Assembly (NCBI RefSeq): GCF_001465595.2
Contig: NZ_CP013481.2
Span: 496,001 to 560,000 of the forward strand
Origin: Pandoraea apista
GTDB lineage: Bacteria > Pseudomonadota > Gammaproteobacteria > Burkholderiales > Burkholderiaceae
DNA: 64,000 nt
Direction: 5' to 3'
Part shown: positions 42,335 through 50,610 of the stretch, piece after piece
Position numbering within the stretch: position 1 is the stretch's first letter
How the letters are laid out: each line of letters starts with the position of its first letter
Notes under the pieces: model-generated
The model's input: the letters and a program-made list of their open reading frames with translations, nothing else
The model's database searches: none
What the model was told of the DNA's origin: nothing
Made by a program: the position numbers and the translations under genes

Positions 42335-42987
42335 CGAACGACGATCTGGAACGCTTTCGCGCGTTGGCTTTCCTGTATGTGTGCGACAAGCTCGACGATA
42401 CCGAAGCGGCGTGGATGCGACAAAAGTTGGTTGCTCATCCCGAATGGCAGGCAGAACTCGATCAGGAGCGACGTTTTGCCGAGGCCACGCGTGAGGCCAT
42501 CGACGCCAGCTACGCCGAGCGTCCCCCGTTGGTGGCGTTCGACGAGTTGCCCACTCTGGCGCCCGAGCGCAGCGCGCCGTCGCTGGGCGAGCGGCTACGC
42601 ACATGGTGGACAGGCCCGATGTCGCGCGGATGGGCTTTCGCTTCCATAGCGGCGTTGGCGATCGTGGCAGGCACGCAGACGATGCGTCTGGCCGACACGA
42701 CGTCGACGCCGGTGGATCGGGTGAATAGCGACACAAGTGCGATGCGCGGTGGACCGGTATCGCCGGCCCCGGGCGTGCCGATGCTGCAGGTGATCTTCCG
42801 AGAGGACACGACCGTCGCCCAGTTGCGTGCCGCGCTGGCCGATCTGCAACTCGACATTGTGCGTGGCCCGGACGAGGACGGCATGGTCTGGCTGGCAGTG
42901 CCCACGGGCGACGCGGCCAAGGCACTGGCAGGTCTCAAGGCAACGGGGCTACTGTCGTATGGCGAGGTGGCGGACGATCCGCACTGA
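42331..42987 (+). CDS. Anti-sigma factor (one TM, RskA-like)
   Basis: 218 aa from the ATG at 42331, coupled to the sigma gene. The cytoplasmic N-terminus (LERFRALAFLYVCDKLDDTEAAWMRQKL pattern) looks like a zinc-less anti-sigma domain. One TM helix lies near 90-110 (GWAFASIAALAIVAGTQTM). The periplasmic C-terminus (LQVIFREDTTVAQLRAALADLQLDIVRGPDEDGMVWLAVP pattern) is of the kind found in many anti-sigma factors and is shared with the protein at 36922. It should hold the sigma factor at the inner membrane until an envelope signal triggers proteolysis. Confidence 0.85.
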   Translation: MTNDDLERFRALAFLYVCDKLDDTEAAWMRQKLVAHPEWQAELDQERRFAEATREAIDASYAERPPLVAFDELPTLAPERSAPSLGERLRTWWTGPMSRGWAFASIAALAIVAGTQTMRLADTTSTPVDRVNSDTSAMRGGPVSPAPGVPMLQVIFREDTTVAQLRAALADLQLDIVRGPDEDGMVWLAVPTGDAAKALAGLKATGLLSYGEVADDPH

Positions 42988-43013
42988 TCGATCCGACAGG
43001 TGGCACACACAAA

Positions 43014-43035
43014 AAAGGGGGCTTCGGCCCCCTTT
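43014..43035 (+). terminator. Intrinsic terminator of the sigma operon
   Basis: AAAGGGGGC (43014-43022) pairs with GCCCCCTTT (43027-43035) around a TTCG tetraloop, followed by GCTTT. It lies 27 nt after the anti-sigma stop and directly before the second ECF promoter. Confidence 0.85.
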
Positions 43036-43069
43036 GCTTTGGGGCCCGCAGAATATTTTCCAAATTCTC

Positions 43070-43100
43070 TTCCGGTTTTGTCGCACCGCTCCGAATAGGG
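43070..43100 (+). promoter_or_regulatory. Predicted ECF-sigma promoter of the 43222-44856 operon
   Basis: TTCCGGTTT (43070-43078), a 13-nt spacer and CGAATAGGG (43092-43100): both boxes and the spacing are identical to 40961-40991. It leaves a leader of about 115 nt before the ATG at 43222. Confidence 0.7.
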
Positions 43101-43221
43101 GGTATCCGCAGCGATGCCCGATGGGCGCGGCGGGCGACTGCGCAGGCCATTTCCGACGGCCGGGCGCTTGACCGAAACCTTAGCGTGACGCAAACGCGAC
43201 ACGTCGAACTGGAGAGAAGCA

Positions 43222-43998
43222 ATGAACCAACGTGGCAAGATTCTGCGCGACACGAGCACCGGCCCCGGCCTTGTCAGCATCGCTGGCCGTCAGTATCCGT
43301 TCACCCTTGAGGGAGTGTGGCAGTCCGAACAGGCGCCGAGCGTGAATATGACAGTCGACGCGCTGATCGATGAGGCTGGCCAACTGGTACAGCTGCGCGC
43401 CGTCTCCGACAGCCAGCTTGCCCGCGAGGCGACCGACGAGGCACTCGCCGCCGTCAAGCAACGCGGTAACGCGCTCGTCGCCCGGTTCGGTGCGCGCACG
43501 CTCGGCGCCATGGGCCTGCTCGCCGTGGCGTGGTTCTTCCTCAATACGATCACTGTGCAGGTGTCGTCGAACTACAAGGTCGGCATCTCCCTGTGGAAGA
43601 TCCTGGGCCTCATCAACGCACCGGGCGGAATGATCAACTCGCTGGGCGGGACCGGCGGAAGTGCCGGTCTCTATGGCGTGGTGGCGGTGCTCGCGTTGCT
43701 TGCCCCGATGGCGCCTTACTTCGTGCGCGATCCCCGTGCGCATCTCGCGAATCTGTTGCCGCTCGTCTTCATGGTCGTGCTGGCGATCGGCATCTACATG
43801 AACATCAGCGACGGTATTTCTCAGGCGCAAGGCGCGGCGTCGATGTTCGGCGGAAAGCAGGCAGCGGACATTGCCAGTGAACTGGTGAAGGAAGCGCTCA
43901 AGGCAGTGTCGATCGGCTTGGGCGGCTACCTCGCCTTGGTCGTCAGTCTCTATCTCGCCGCGACCGGTGTGATCGGTTGGACGGCCGCCAAGCGCTAA
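43222..43998 (+). CDS. Inner-membrane protein of unknown function, predicted ECF-regulon member
   Basis: 258 aa, with GGAGAG before the ATG. An N-terminal soluble region of about 85 residues (GLVSIAGRQYPFTLEGVWQSEQAPSVNMTVDA pattern) could be a small beta domain. Four TM helices follow (LGAMGLLAVAWFFLNTITV, GLYGVVAVLALLAPMAPYF, LLPLVFMVVLAIGIYMNI, IGLGGYLALVVSLYLAATGVIGW). A Gly/Asn-rich loop separates the first two. No family recognised. It is the first gene after the second predicted ECF promoter and precedes a lipoprotein gene by 66 nt. Confidence 0.82.
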   Translation: MNQRGKILRDTSTGPGLVSIAGRQYPFTLEGVWQSEQAPSVNMTVDALIDEAGQLVQLRAVSDSQLAREATDEALAAVKQRGNALVARFGARTLGAMGLLAVAWFFLNTITVQVSSNYKVGISLWKILGLINAPGGMINSLGGTGGSAGLYGVVAVLALLAPMAPYFVRDPRAHLANLLPLVFMVVLAIGIYMNISDGISQAQGAASMFGGKQAADIASELVKEALKAVSIGLGGYLALVVSLYLAATGVIGWTAAKR

Positions 43999-44064
43999 AC
44001 GTCACACGGCCTGCTCCCCCGACACTTAACCGAATTCCGAAGACTTTCGACAAGGATGCCCACC

Positions 44065-44856
44065 ATGAATACGTACATGCTCGCCTTCCAACGTTCCGTC
44101 GGGAACCTCCTGCTGACGACCGCGATTGCGGCGTCGGCGCTGGGACTCTCCGCGTGTGGCGACAAGTCGCCGTCAGGCAAGCCGGCCGCCGAAGCGGGGC
44201 CCGCTGCGCCCAATCTGGCCGACGCGACGTCGCCGCGCGCTGTGGCGCAGGCGCAGCAACAGGCCGCACAGTCGGCGCTGCCCAAGGGCGACCCTGCGAC
44301 ACCGGCCTCGAACTACGTCGAATACAACAGCGGCAACCAGTTGATGTTCGCTTACCTCGCGTTGTCTGACATGCCGATCGACTATGACCAGATCGCCAAC
44401 CGGATGTCGCGCGATTACGCGGCGGCGAACGACGAGTTCCGCAAGCGCGATCTGCTGGCCGCGCTCAAACCGAAGATCGATCAGGCTGTTGCGCAGGCTA
44501 AGGCGCAGCGCTACTTCCGCATCACCGTGAGCAATCCGGTTCAGAAGTACGACTTCGAGAAGAAGAGCTTTCCGCTGGATAGCTCGTTGTGGGAAAGCGG
44601 CTCGTATCGCTACTTCTACGATAACGGCGAGTACCGGCTGAGCTTCAGCGATGGCGACCGCTTCCGCTACCTGTCCGTGAATAATGAAGAGGCGGCACGC
44701 AACATCGAAGCAATGCGCGCGCGGGGCAATCCGCCCACACTGGTCGTCTACGGCTACACGCAGGCGTCCGATATGTCGAACAAGGCGGTGAAGGCGCAGA
44801 TTGTGAAGGTGGCGCTGGTCGATCGGCAAGGTAACGTGTTGGCCGAGCAACAATAA
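44065..44856 (+). CDS. Putative lipoprotein (DUF4852-like), predicted ECF-regulon member
   Basis: 263 aa from the ATG at 44065, which has AAGGA 8 nt upstream; an in-frame ATG at 44056 overlaps that site. Signal peptide with lipobox LSAC-G, an Ala/Pro-rich linker, then a folded region QLMFAYLALSDMPIDYDQIANRM, RKRDLLAALKPKIDQAVAQAKAQRYFRIT, YDFEKKSFPLDSSLW and a C-terminal VKVALVDRQGNVLAEQQ. This resembles DUF4852 as I remember it, with moderate certainty. Probably an envelope component induced with the membrane protein upstream. Confidence 0.78.
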   Translation: MNTYMLAFQRSVGNLLLTTAIAASALGLSACGDKSPSGKPAAEAGPAAPNLADATSPRAVAQAQQQAAQSALPKGDPATPASNYVEYNSGNQLMFAYLALSDMPIDYDQIANRMSRDYAAANDEFRKRDLLAALKPKIDQAVAQAKAQRYFRITVSNPVQKYDFEKKSFPLDSSLWESGSYRYFYDNGEYRLSFSDGDRFRYLSVNNEEAARNIEAMRARGNPPTLVVYGYTQASDMSNKAVKAQIVKVALVDRQGNVLAEQQ

Positions 44857-44884
44857 ACGTTGCCGGACAATCCGCATAAAAAAT

Positions 44885-44918
44885 GGGCGCTGCGAGGTCT
44901 CTTGCTCTCGCAACGCCC
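44885..44918. terminator. Terminator hairpin between convergent genes
   Basis: GGGCGCTGCGAG (44885-44896) pairs with CTCGCAACGCCC (44907-44918) with one mismatch, followed by TGCCGGTTTT. Lies between the lipoprotein stop and the stop of the alcohol dehydrogenase. Confidence 0.7.
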
Positions 44919-44984
44919 TGCCGGTTTTCGGTCGCCGGCAAGACGGCAATGCTTCGCAGCCGACTTGCCGGGATCACTTGCGGA

Positions 44985-46133
44985 TCAAAACGCCCGACGG
45001 AAGATCTCTTCGATCTCGGCTTGCTCTGCGCGACGCGGATTGGTGAATCCGCAGGCGTCCTGCATCGCGTTTGCGGCAAGTGTCGGAACGTCTTCGAGCT
45101 TCGCCCCGAGTTCGGTCAGTCCATTCGGAATCCCGATGTCCTTCGACAGACGACGGATCGCCGCAATCGCCACCTTTGCACCTTCTTCGTCGCTCAGGCC
45201 CTCAACTTTCTCGCCCATCGCCTGCGCAATATCTTTCAACCGCCCGGCGCTCACGCTCGCGTTGAACTCTTCCACATGCGGCAGCAGCACCGCATTGCAG
45301 ACACCGTGCGGCAAGTCGTAGAAGCCACCGAGCTGATGCGCCATCGCATGCACATACCCCAGCGACGCATTGTTGAATGCCATGCCCGCGAGGAACTGCG
45401 CGTACGCCATGTTCTCGCGCGCCGTCATGTCGTCACCGTGCGACACCGCACGGCGCAGGTTCTGCGAAATCAGCGTGACTGCCTTGAGTGCGCAGGCATC
45501 GGTGATCGGCGTGGCGGCGGTCGACACATACGCTTCGGTTGCGTGCGTGAGAGCGTCCATACCGGTCGCGGCTGTGAGGCCCTTGGGCATCGCCGCCATC
45601 AGCGCCGGGTCGTTGACCGACAACAGCGGTGTGACGTTACGGTCGACGATCGCCATTTTCACATGACGCTTCTCGTCGGTGATGATGCAGAATCGTGTCA
45701 TCTCGCTTGCGGTGCCAGCCGTCGTGTTGATCGCGACGAGCGGCAGTTGCGGCTTCTTCGATCGGTCGACGCCTTCGTAATCGGCGATATGTCCACCGTT
45801 CGCAGCACACAGTGCAATGCCTTTCGCACAGTCGTGCGGCGAACCGCCACCCAGCGAAATCACGAAGTCGCACTGGTGCTGTTTGAGGATGGCAAGTCCG
45901 GCTTCCACATTGCCGACCGTAGGGTTCGGCTTCGCGCCATCGAATACAACCGACTGAATGTCTTGCTGGCCCAGCAACTTCGCTACTTTTTCGGCAACGC
46001 CTGCCTTGGCGAGCCCGGCGTCGGTCACGATCAATGCGCGGCGGAAATGGTATTGGCGCAGGGCGGCAATCGCTTCGTCGAGGCTGCCGACGCCCATCAT
46101 GTTGACGGCGGGGATAAAGAAGGTCGTGCTCAT
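44985..46133 (-). CDS. Iron-containing (group III) alcohol dehydrogenase
   Basis: 382 aa from the ATG at 46133; AAGGAG on the minus strand sits 7 nt upstream, while an ATG at 46139 would touch it. Features: [14 protein letters not shown] nucleotide-binding loop, [12 protein letters not shown], and the iron-binding residues in [12 protein letters not shown] and [24 protein letters not shown]. It oxidises a primary alcohol with NAD+. It follows the aldehyde dehydrogenase by 170 nt in the same direction, so an alcohol would be taken to the acid by the two enzymes. Control is probably through the AcoR-like activator divergent from the operon. Confidence 0.93.
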   Translation of the reverse strand: MSTTFFIPAVNMMGVGSLDEAIAALRQYHFRRALIVTDAGLAKAGVAEKVAKLLGQQDIQSVVFDGAKPNPTVGNVEAGLAILKQHQCDFVISLGGGSPHDCAKGIALCAANGGHIADYEGVDRSKKPQLPLVAINTTAGTASEMTRFCIITDEKRHVKMAIVDRNVTPLLSVNDPALMAAMPKGLTAATGMDALTHATEAYVSTAATPITDACALKAVTLISQNLRRAVSHGDDMTARENMAYAQFLAGMAFNNASLGYVHAMAHQLGGFYDLPHGVCNAVLLPHVEEFNASVSAGRLKDIAQAMGEKVEGLSDEEGAKVAIAAIRRLSKDIGIPNGLTELGAKLEDVPTLAANAMQDACGFTNPRRAEQAEIEEIFRRAF

Positions 46134-46303
46134 GGTCATGCTCCTTATTTTTTCTGAGAGGGGCACACCACGCGCGCTGGTCTCAACGCGAGCGCGCATG
46201 CGGTGTCCAGAATCGTCTTTCGCAGGCACTGAAGACAGCATCGCACCCACGGCGCGATGCGTCTTTGATCTGCTGCAAACTCAGGGGCGACTAGAGTTAG
46301 CGC

Positions 46304-47824
46304 TCAAAAGAAGCCGAGCGGGTTGATGTCGTAGCTCACCAGCAGGTTCTTCGTCTGCTGATAGTGATCGAGCATCATCTTGTGCGTCTCGCGGCCGATG
46401 CCCGACTTTTTGTATCCGCCGAACGCAGCATGTGCCGGATAGAGGTGATAGCAGTTGGTCCACACGCGTCCCGCCTGAATGCCGCGGCCCATGCGGTACG
46501 CGCGATTGATGTCGCGTGTCCACACCCCTGCACCCAGACCGAACTCGGTGTCGTTGGCGATGGCGAGCGCTTCGGCTTCGTCCTTAAATGTCGTCACGCC
46601 GACCACCGGGCCGAAGATCTCTTCCTGGAACACGCGCATGCGGTTCTCACCCTTGAGCAGCGTCGGCTGAATGTAGAAGCCCGACGCCAGCGGGCCGTCC
46701 AGCATCTCGATGCCGCCGCCGGTCAGGATTTGTGCGCCTTCCTTGCGCGCCAGATCGAGGTAGGTGAGGATCTTGTCGAACTGCTGTTGCGACGCCTGCG
46801 CGCCAATGGCCGTTTCCGTGTCGAGCGGATCGCCGCGCTTGATGCGTGCGACCCGGGCCATTACCACTTCCATGAAGGGCTCGTAGATCGATTCCTGCAC
46901 GAGCGCGCGAGACGGGCAGGTGCAGACCTCACCCTGATTCAGGAAGCCCAGCACGAGGCCTTCAGCGGCCTTCTCGATGAACTCGGGCTCGCCACGCATG
47001 ACATCGTCGAAGAAGATGTTCGGCGACTTGCCGCCCAACTCGACCGTGCTCGGAATCAGATTGGCGGCGGCCCGCGACAGAATGTGCCCGCCGACGGGCG
47101 TTGACCCGGTGAAAGCGATCTTGGCGATGCGCCGGCTCGTTGCCAGTGCTTCACCGGCTTCCTTGCCGAAACCCTGAACGATGTTGAGCACCCCCGGCGG
47201 CAGCAGATCGCCGACGAGTTCGGCGAACAGCGTAATCGAAAGCGGCGTTTGCTCGGCCGGCTTGAGCACTACGCAGTTGCCAGCGGCGAGCGCCGGGGCG
47301 AGCTTCCACGCGGCCATCAGCAGCGGGAAATTCCACGGAATGATCTGACCAACGACACCCAGCGGTTCATGGAAATGATAGGCGGCCGTGTGCTCGTCGA
47401 TCTCTGCGGCCGTTCCTTCCTGTGCGCGGATACACCCGGCGAAGTAGCGGAAGTGGTCGATCGCCAGCGGCAGGTCGGCGGCGAGAGTCTCGCGCACCGG
47501 CTTGCCGTTATCCCATGTCTCGGCCACGGCGAACCGCTCAAGTTGCGCTTCGAGACGGTCGGCGATTTGCAACAGAATGCGCGAGCGCGCCTGTACCGAC
47601 GTCTTTCCCCACTTCGGCGCCGCCGCATGGGCTGCGTCGAGCGCAAGCTCGATATCGGCGCCGTTGGAGCGGGGGAATTCGGCGATGATGCCGCCGGTGA
47701 CGGGCGAGGTATTGACGAAATAACGACCTTCCAATGGTGGAACGAACCTGCCGCCGATGTAATTCTCGTAACGCGTTTGCAAAGACAGCAAGGCACCGGG
47801 CGTGCCGGGTGGGGCGTATCGCAT
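46304..47824 (-). CDS. NAD+-dependent aldehyde dehydrogenase (ExaC/AldB type)
   Basis: 506 aa from the ATG at 47824, with GGAGAC upstream. Hallmarks: [31 protein letters not shown], the Glu in [11 protein letters not shown] and the catalytic Cys in [11 protein letters not shown], a motif typical of acetaldehyde dehydrogenases of the ExaC/AldB group. It converts acetaldehyde or a short aldehyde to the acid. It is preceded by a well-formed sigma-54 promoter (47880-47894) and three palindromic upstream sites, pointing to activation by the divergent AcoR-like regulator. Confidence 0.94.
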   Translation of the reverse strand: MRYAPPGTPGALLSLQTRYENYIGGRFVPPLEGRYFVNTSPVTGGIIAEFPRSNGADIELALDAAHAAAPKWGKTSVQARSRILLQIADRLEAQLERFAVAETWDNGKPVRETLAADLPLAIDHFRYFAGCIRAQEGTAAEIDEHTAAYHFHEPLGVVGQIIPWNFPLLMAAWKLAPALAAGNCVVLKPAEQTPLSITLFAELVGDLLPPGVLNIVQGFGKEAGEALATSRRIAKIAFTGSTPVGGHILSRAAANLIPSTVELGGKSPNIFFDDVMRGEPEFIEKAAEGLVLGFLNQGEVCTCPSRALVQESIYEPFMEVVMARVARIKRGDPLDTETAIGAQASQQQFDKILTYLDLARKEGAQILTGGGIEMLDGPLASGFYIQPTLLKGENRMRVFQEEIFGPVVGVTTFKDEAEALAIANDTEFGLGAGVWTRDINRAYRMGRGIQAGRVWTNCYHLYPAHAAFGGYKKSGIGRETHKMMLDHYQQTKNLLVSYDINPLGFF

Positions 47825-47879
47825 GTTGTGTCTCCGGATATTGTCGTATCGGTGGTGCTGTGACCACATGGGGCAATAA

Positions 47880-47894
47880 GCAATTCGCGGGCCA
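47880..47894 (-). promoter_or_regulatory. Sigma-54 (-24/-12) promoter of the aldehyde/alcohol dehydrogenase operon
   Basis: On the minus strand TGGCCCGCGAATTGC starts at 47894 and ends at 47880. The GG and GC elements are exactly 12 nt apart and the match to TGGCACG-N4-TTGC is 14 of 15 possible (one change in the -24 box). About 56 nt upstream of the aldehyde dehydrogenase start. Confidence 0.75.
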
Positions 47895-47947
47895 CCTGCG
47901 GCACATCCAGTCTCCATGCGGGGAACGGGCGTGGGGCGGCGCTTGCG

Positions 47948-48009
47948 TGTCACGGATCTGTGACACCTTTGTCTCGCGCCGTGACACCGGTTGTCTCGCC
48001 GATGTGACA
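47948..48009. promoter_or_regulatory. Array of three activator sites (TGTCnC-N5/6-GTGACA)
   Basis: Site 1: TGTCAC 47948-47953 and GTGACA 47960-47965. Site 2: TGTCTC 47970-47975 and GTGACA 47981-47986. Site 3: TGTCTC 47992-47997 and GTGACA 48004-48009. The centres are 21.5 and 22.5 bp apart, about two helical turns, so the sites face the same side of the DNA. They lie about 55-115 bp upstream of the -24 element, as expected for a sigma-54 enhancer. Confidence 0.75.
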
Positions 48010-48117
48010 GGCAATCGCTTCGTGCCAGCCGATTGACATAGCGCATTGCAATCGCCCCCGGCATGCGACATGCTTCGGGAACGACTACGAGATCATCCGG
48101 CACGGGGGAGACGACCA

Positions 48118-50022
48118 ATGCCAGCCAATACAGAGTCCGCGCACGCGCGCCGTGTGCTGAATGTCGTACAGGGTCATTTGCCGCACGGCGCTGCGGCGAC
48201 GGACCCGAATATCACCGATTCCTGGCGGCGCTGTCTGGATACCCACGCGCTCGACCCGGGCGCGCGCATGGCGCCGCGCGTGCTGGAGTCTGCGCAACTG
48301 CGCGAGCGGCGCAGCGCTATGGAGCGGTTGCGCAGCGTGTCGACCCCTGTGCTCGAGCGTTTGCAGCGCCAGTTGATGAATCCGCATCAGGCGGTGCTGC
48401 TCACGGCACCCGACGGGGTCATCGTCGATTCTCTGTTGCATGAGGGCCAGCGCGACGACTTCCATCGCGCCGGACTTTGGCCAGGCGCCGACTGGAGCGA
48501 GTCGTGCGAAGGTACGAACGGTATCGGTACCTGTGTCGTCGAGCGTGCCCCGGTCATCATCTGTCAGCAGGATCACTTTCGCGCGCTGCACACGCCGCTC
48601 ACCTGCACGGCAAGCCCTGTATTCGCGCCGCACGGGGATCTGCTGGCCGTGATCGACGTGTCGTCGACACGAGCCGACCTCACGCGCCAGAGTCAGTTTC
48701 ACACGCTTGCGCTTGTGAACTTGTCGGCGAAGGTCGTGGAGAGCGAGTATTTCTTTCTTCACTATCGCGACGAATGGCTGTTGCAATTGCAGGAGCAGGC
48801 CGATCATCTCGGTGGCTTCGCGCAGGCACTCATCGCGTTCGACGACACCGGGCGTGTACTCGCTGCCAATCAAAGCGCACTGAATCGTCTCGGTGTGTCG
48901 CGAGACGAGATTGTCGGCACACGTGTGGATCGATGGTTCTCCTCGACGCTCGATGCGCTGCTTGCGCAAGCGCAGCCCACACCGAACGCTTGCTGGCCGA
49001 TTCGCACGCATACCGGCGAGTCGTTGCTGGCGATGGTGCGCGCACCGGAGCGCACGATACGGCGCATTCGCCGGTTGCCGATTCCCGAGCCACGAACATC
49101 GGCGCCCCCGTTTTCCGATCCGGTGTTGGCGCGCGAGTTTTCGCGCGCTTGCCGCGTGTTCGCTCGCGACGTGCCGGTTCTCGTTCGCGGTGAAACCGGG
49201 AGCGGCAAAGAGGTCTTTGCACGCGCCGTTCACGCGGCGAGCGAGAGAGCGAACGGGCCGTTCGTCGCACTCAATTGCGCAGCGATTCCCGAGTCGCTGA
49301 TCGAGAGCGAGCTTTTCGGTTACGTGGGCGGCAGCTTCACAGGGGCGCGCAAAGAGGGGATGAACGGTAAGCTGTGGCAAGCGAACGGCGGCACGCTGTT
49401 TCTCGACGAAATTGGCGACATGCCTTTCGCGATGCAAACCCGCCTGCTGCGCGTGCTCGAAGATCGTGCGGTGTCGCCCCTCGGCGGCGGCGAGCCGGTG
49501 CCGCTGGACATTCGCATACTCAGCGCAACGCATCGGGACCTTTCGGCGCGCATTACCGAGAGGTTGTTCCGGGAAGACCTCTTCTATCGGCTGAGCGGGC
49601 TGGAAGTCACCGTGCCGCCGCTGCGCGAACGTGAGGACAAGATCGAGTTGATTCAGCGGCTGTTGGCGCAGGCCTGCGAATCAGGGCGAATCACCGTAAC
49701 GGACGCCGCGCAGGACCGGCTTTGTACCTACGCGTGGCCGGGCAATGTACGTCAGATGCGCAGCGTTATCCGCACGCTGGCAGCGCTGAGCGAGAGTGGT
49801 GTCGTTACGCTGGACGACTTGCCGGGCGAGTTGCGCGAAGCGCAGGCAGACGTGAGCGTAGCACCGCGCTCAGAAGCGCCGCTGGAGGCTGCCGAGCGTC
49901 AGGCGCTGCGGGCAACGCTCGATGCCTGTCAGGGACAGGTCAGTGCCGCCGCCCGAAAGCTCGGGGTGAGCCGCAATACGCTCTATCGGAAACTGAAACG
50001 ATTCGGCTTGCTGCGCGGTTGA
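48118..50022 (+). CDS. AcoR-like sigma-54-dependent transcriptional activator
   Basis: 634 aa from the ATG at 48118, with GGGGGAG upstream. An N-terminal sensory part has a GAF-like domain ([60 protein letters not shown]). A PAS-like stretch follows ([31 protein letters not shown] pattern). The AAA+ domain has Walker A GETGSGKE, the sigma-54 contact loop as GSFTGA (Ser for the usual Ala), Walker [10 protein letters not shown] and the arginine region. A Fis-type HTH ends the chain ([22 protein letters not shown]). The GSFTGA variant occurs in AcoR-type proteins and is not a defect. Divergent from the operon it should activate. Confidence 0.92.
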   Translation: MPANTESAHARRVLNVVQGHLPHGAAATDPNITDSWRRCLDTHALDPGARMAPRVLESAQLRERRSAMERLRSVSTPVLERLQRQLMNPHQAVLLTAPDGVIVDSLLHEGQRDDFHRAGLWPGADWSESCEGTNGIGTCVVERAPVIICQQDHFRALHTPLTCTASPVFAPHGDLLAVIDVSSTRADLTRQSQFHTLALVNLSAKVVESEYFFLHYRDEWLLQLQEQADHLGGFAQALIAFDDTGRVLAANQSALNRLGVSRDEIVGTRVDRWFSSTLDALLAQAQPTPNACWPIRTHTGESLLAMVRAPERTIRRIRRLPIPEPRTSAPPFSDPVLAREFSRACRVFARDVPVLVRGETGSGKEVFARAVHAASERANGPFVALNCAAIPESLIESELFGYVGGSFTGARKEGMNGKLWQANGGTLFLDEIGDMPFAMQTRLLRVLEDRAVSPLGGGEPVPLDIRILSATHRDLSARITERLFREDLFYRLSGLEVTVPPLREREDKIELIQRLLAQACESGRITVTDAAQDRLCTYAWPGNVRQMRSVIRTLAALSESGVVTLDDLPGELREAQADVSVAPRSEAPLEAAERQALRATLDACQGQVSAAARKLGVSRNTLYRKLKRFGLLRG

Positions 50023-50039
50023 GGTTCGCCGCGCAGCAA
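50008..50039. terminator. Bidirectional hairpin overlapping the end of the activator gene
   Basis: TTGCTGCGCGG (50008-50018) pairs perfectly with CCGCGCAGCAA (50029-50039). The activator stop codon (50020-50022) is in the loop and the creA gene ends at 50051 on the other strand. No T-run. Confidence 0.6.
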
Positions 50040-50050
50040 TGGCATACCGC

Positions 50051-50515
50051 TTACTTCACCGGAATCGGCGTGGCCCGATCCACCGGCACGGCGGTCACGC
50101 TGTTCTGCGGCGAGCCATCGATGAGCTTGTCCGAGTAGGTGAGATAGACGAGCGTGTTGCGTGTCTTGTCGACCATTCGCACAATGCGCAGCTTCTTGAA
50201 CAGCGGCGACAGTCCTTCGGAGAAAACCTCTTCTTCCTTCGGTAACGGCGCGCCGAACGAAATCGGTCCCACCGGTCGGCAGGCAATCGACGCTTCCGAC
50301 TTGTCTTCCGCCAGTCCTACCATTCCCTTGACGCCGCCGGTCTTCGCGCGCGACACGTAACAAGTGACGCCGTGTACCTTCGGATCGTCGAAGGCATCCA
50401 CCACGATCTTGTGGTCGGGACCGACTAACTTGAACGCGGTGCTGACGTCGCCAATCCTCTCGGCATGGGCCCAATTCGCGGCGACCATCAGCGCCAGTGC
50501 GAGTGCTTTTTTCAT
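50051..50515 (-). CDS. creA: CreA family protein
   Basis: 154 aa with a signal peptide (KKALALALMVAANWAHA). CreA hallmarks: ERIGDVSTAFKLVGPDHKIVVDAFDDPKVHGVTCYVSRA pattern, SIACRPVGPISF and TRNTLVYLTYSDKLIDGSPQNSVTAVPV pattern. CreA is a widespread periplasmic protein of unknown biochemical role that is linked in E. coli to the creABCD locus. Here no creBCD neighbours exist. Start at the ATG at 50515; the longer frame upstream lacks coding character. Confidence 0.93.
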   Translation of the reverse strand: MKKALALALMVAANWAHAERIGDVSTAFKLVGPDHKIVVDAFDDPKVHGVTCYVSRAKTGGVKGMVGLAEDKSEASIACRPVGPISFGAPLPKEEEVFSEGLSPLFKKLRIVRMVDKTRNTLVYLTYSDKLIDGSPQNSVTAVPVDRATPIPVK

Positions 50516-50610
50516 GATGATGTGTTCCGTCAAATGCGGCATTGGCGGCGACAGTCGCCCGGCGTGCATGCCGCGTGCAGCGGATTCTACCCGTGTCGCG
50601 CGACCGTGGG

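Noticed and set aside
46134..46303. Second sigma-54 promoter ahead of the alcohol dehydrogenase
   Set aside because: The best candidate (around 46277-46292, minus strand) has the -24 and -12 elements one base out of register and lacks the GG doublet.
48085..49533. 482-codon open frame on the minus strand
   Set aside because: Complement of the AcoR-like activator gene, which has a complete set of AAA+ motifs on the plus strand; the antisense protein is low-complexity Arg/His-rich.
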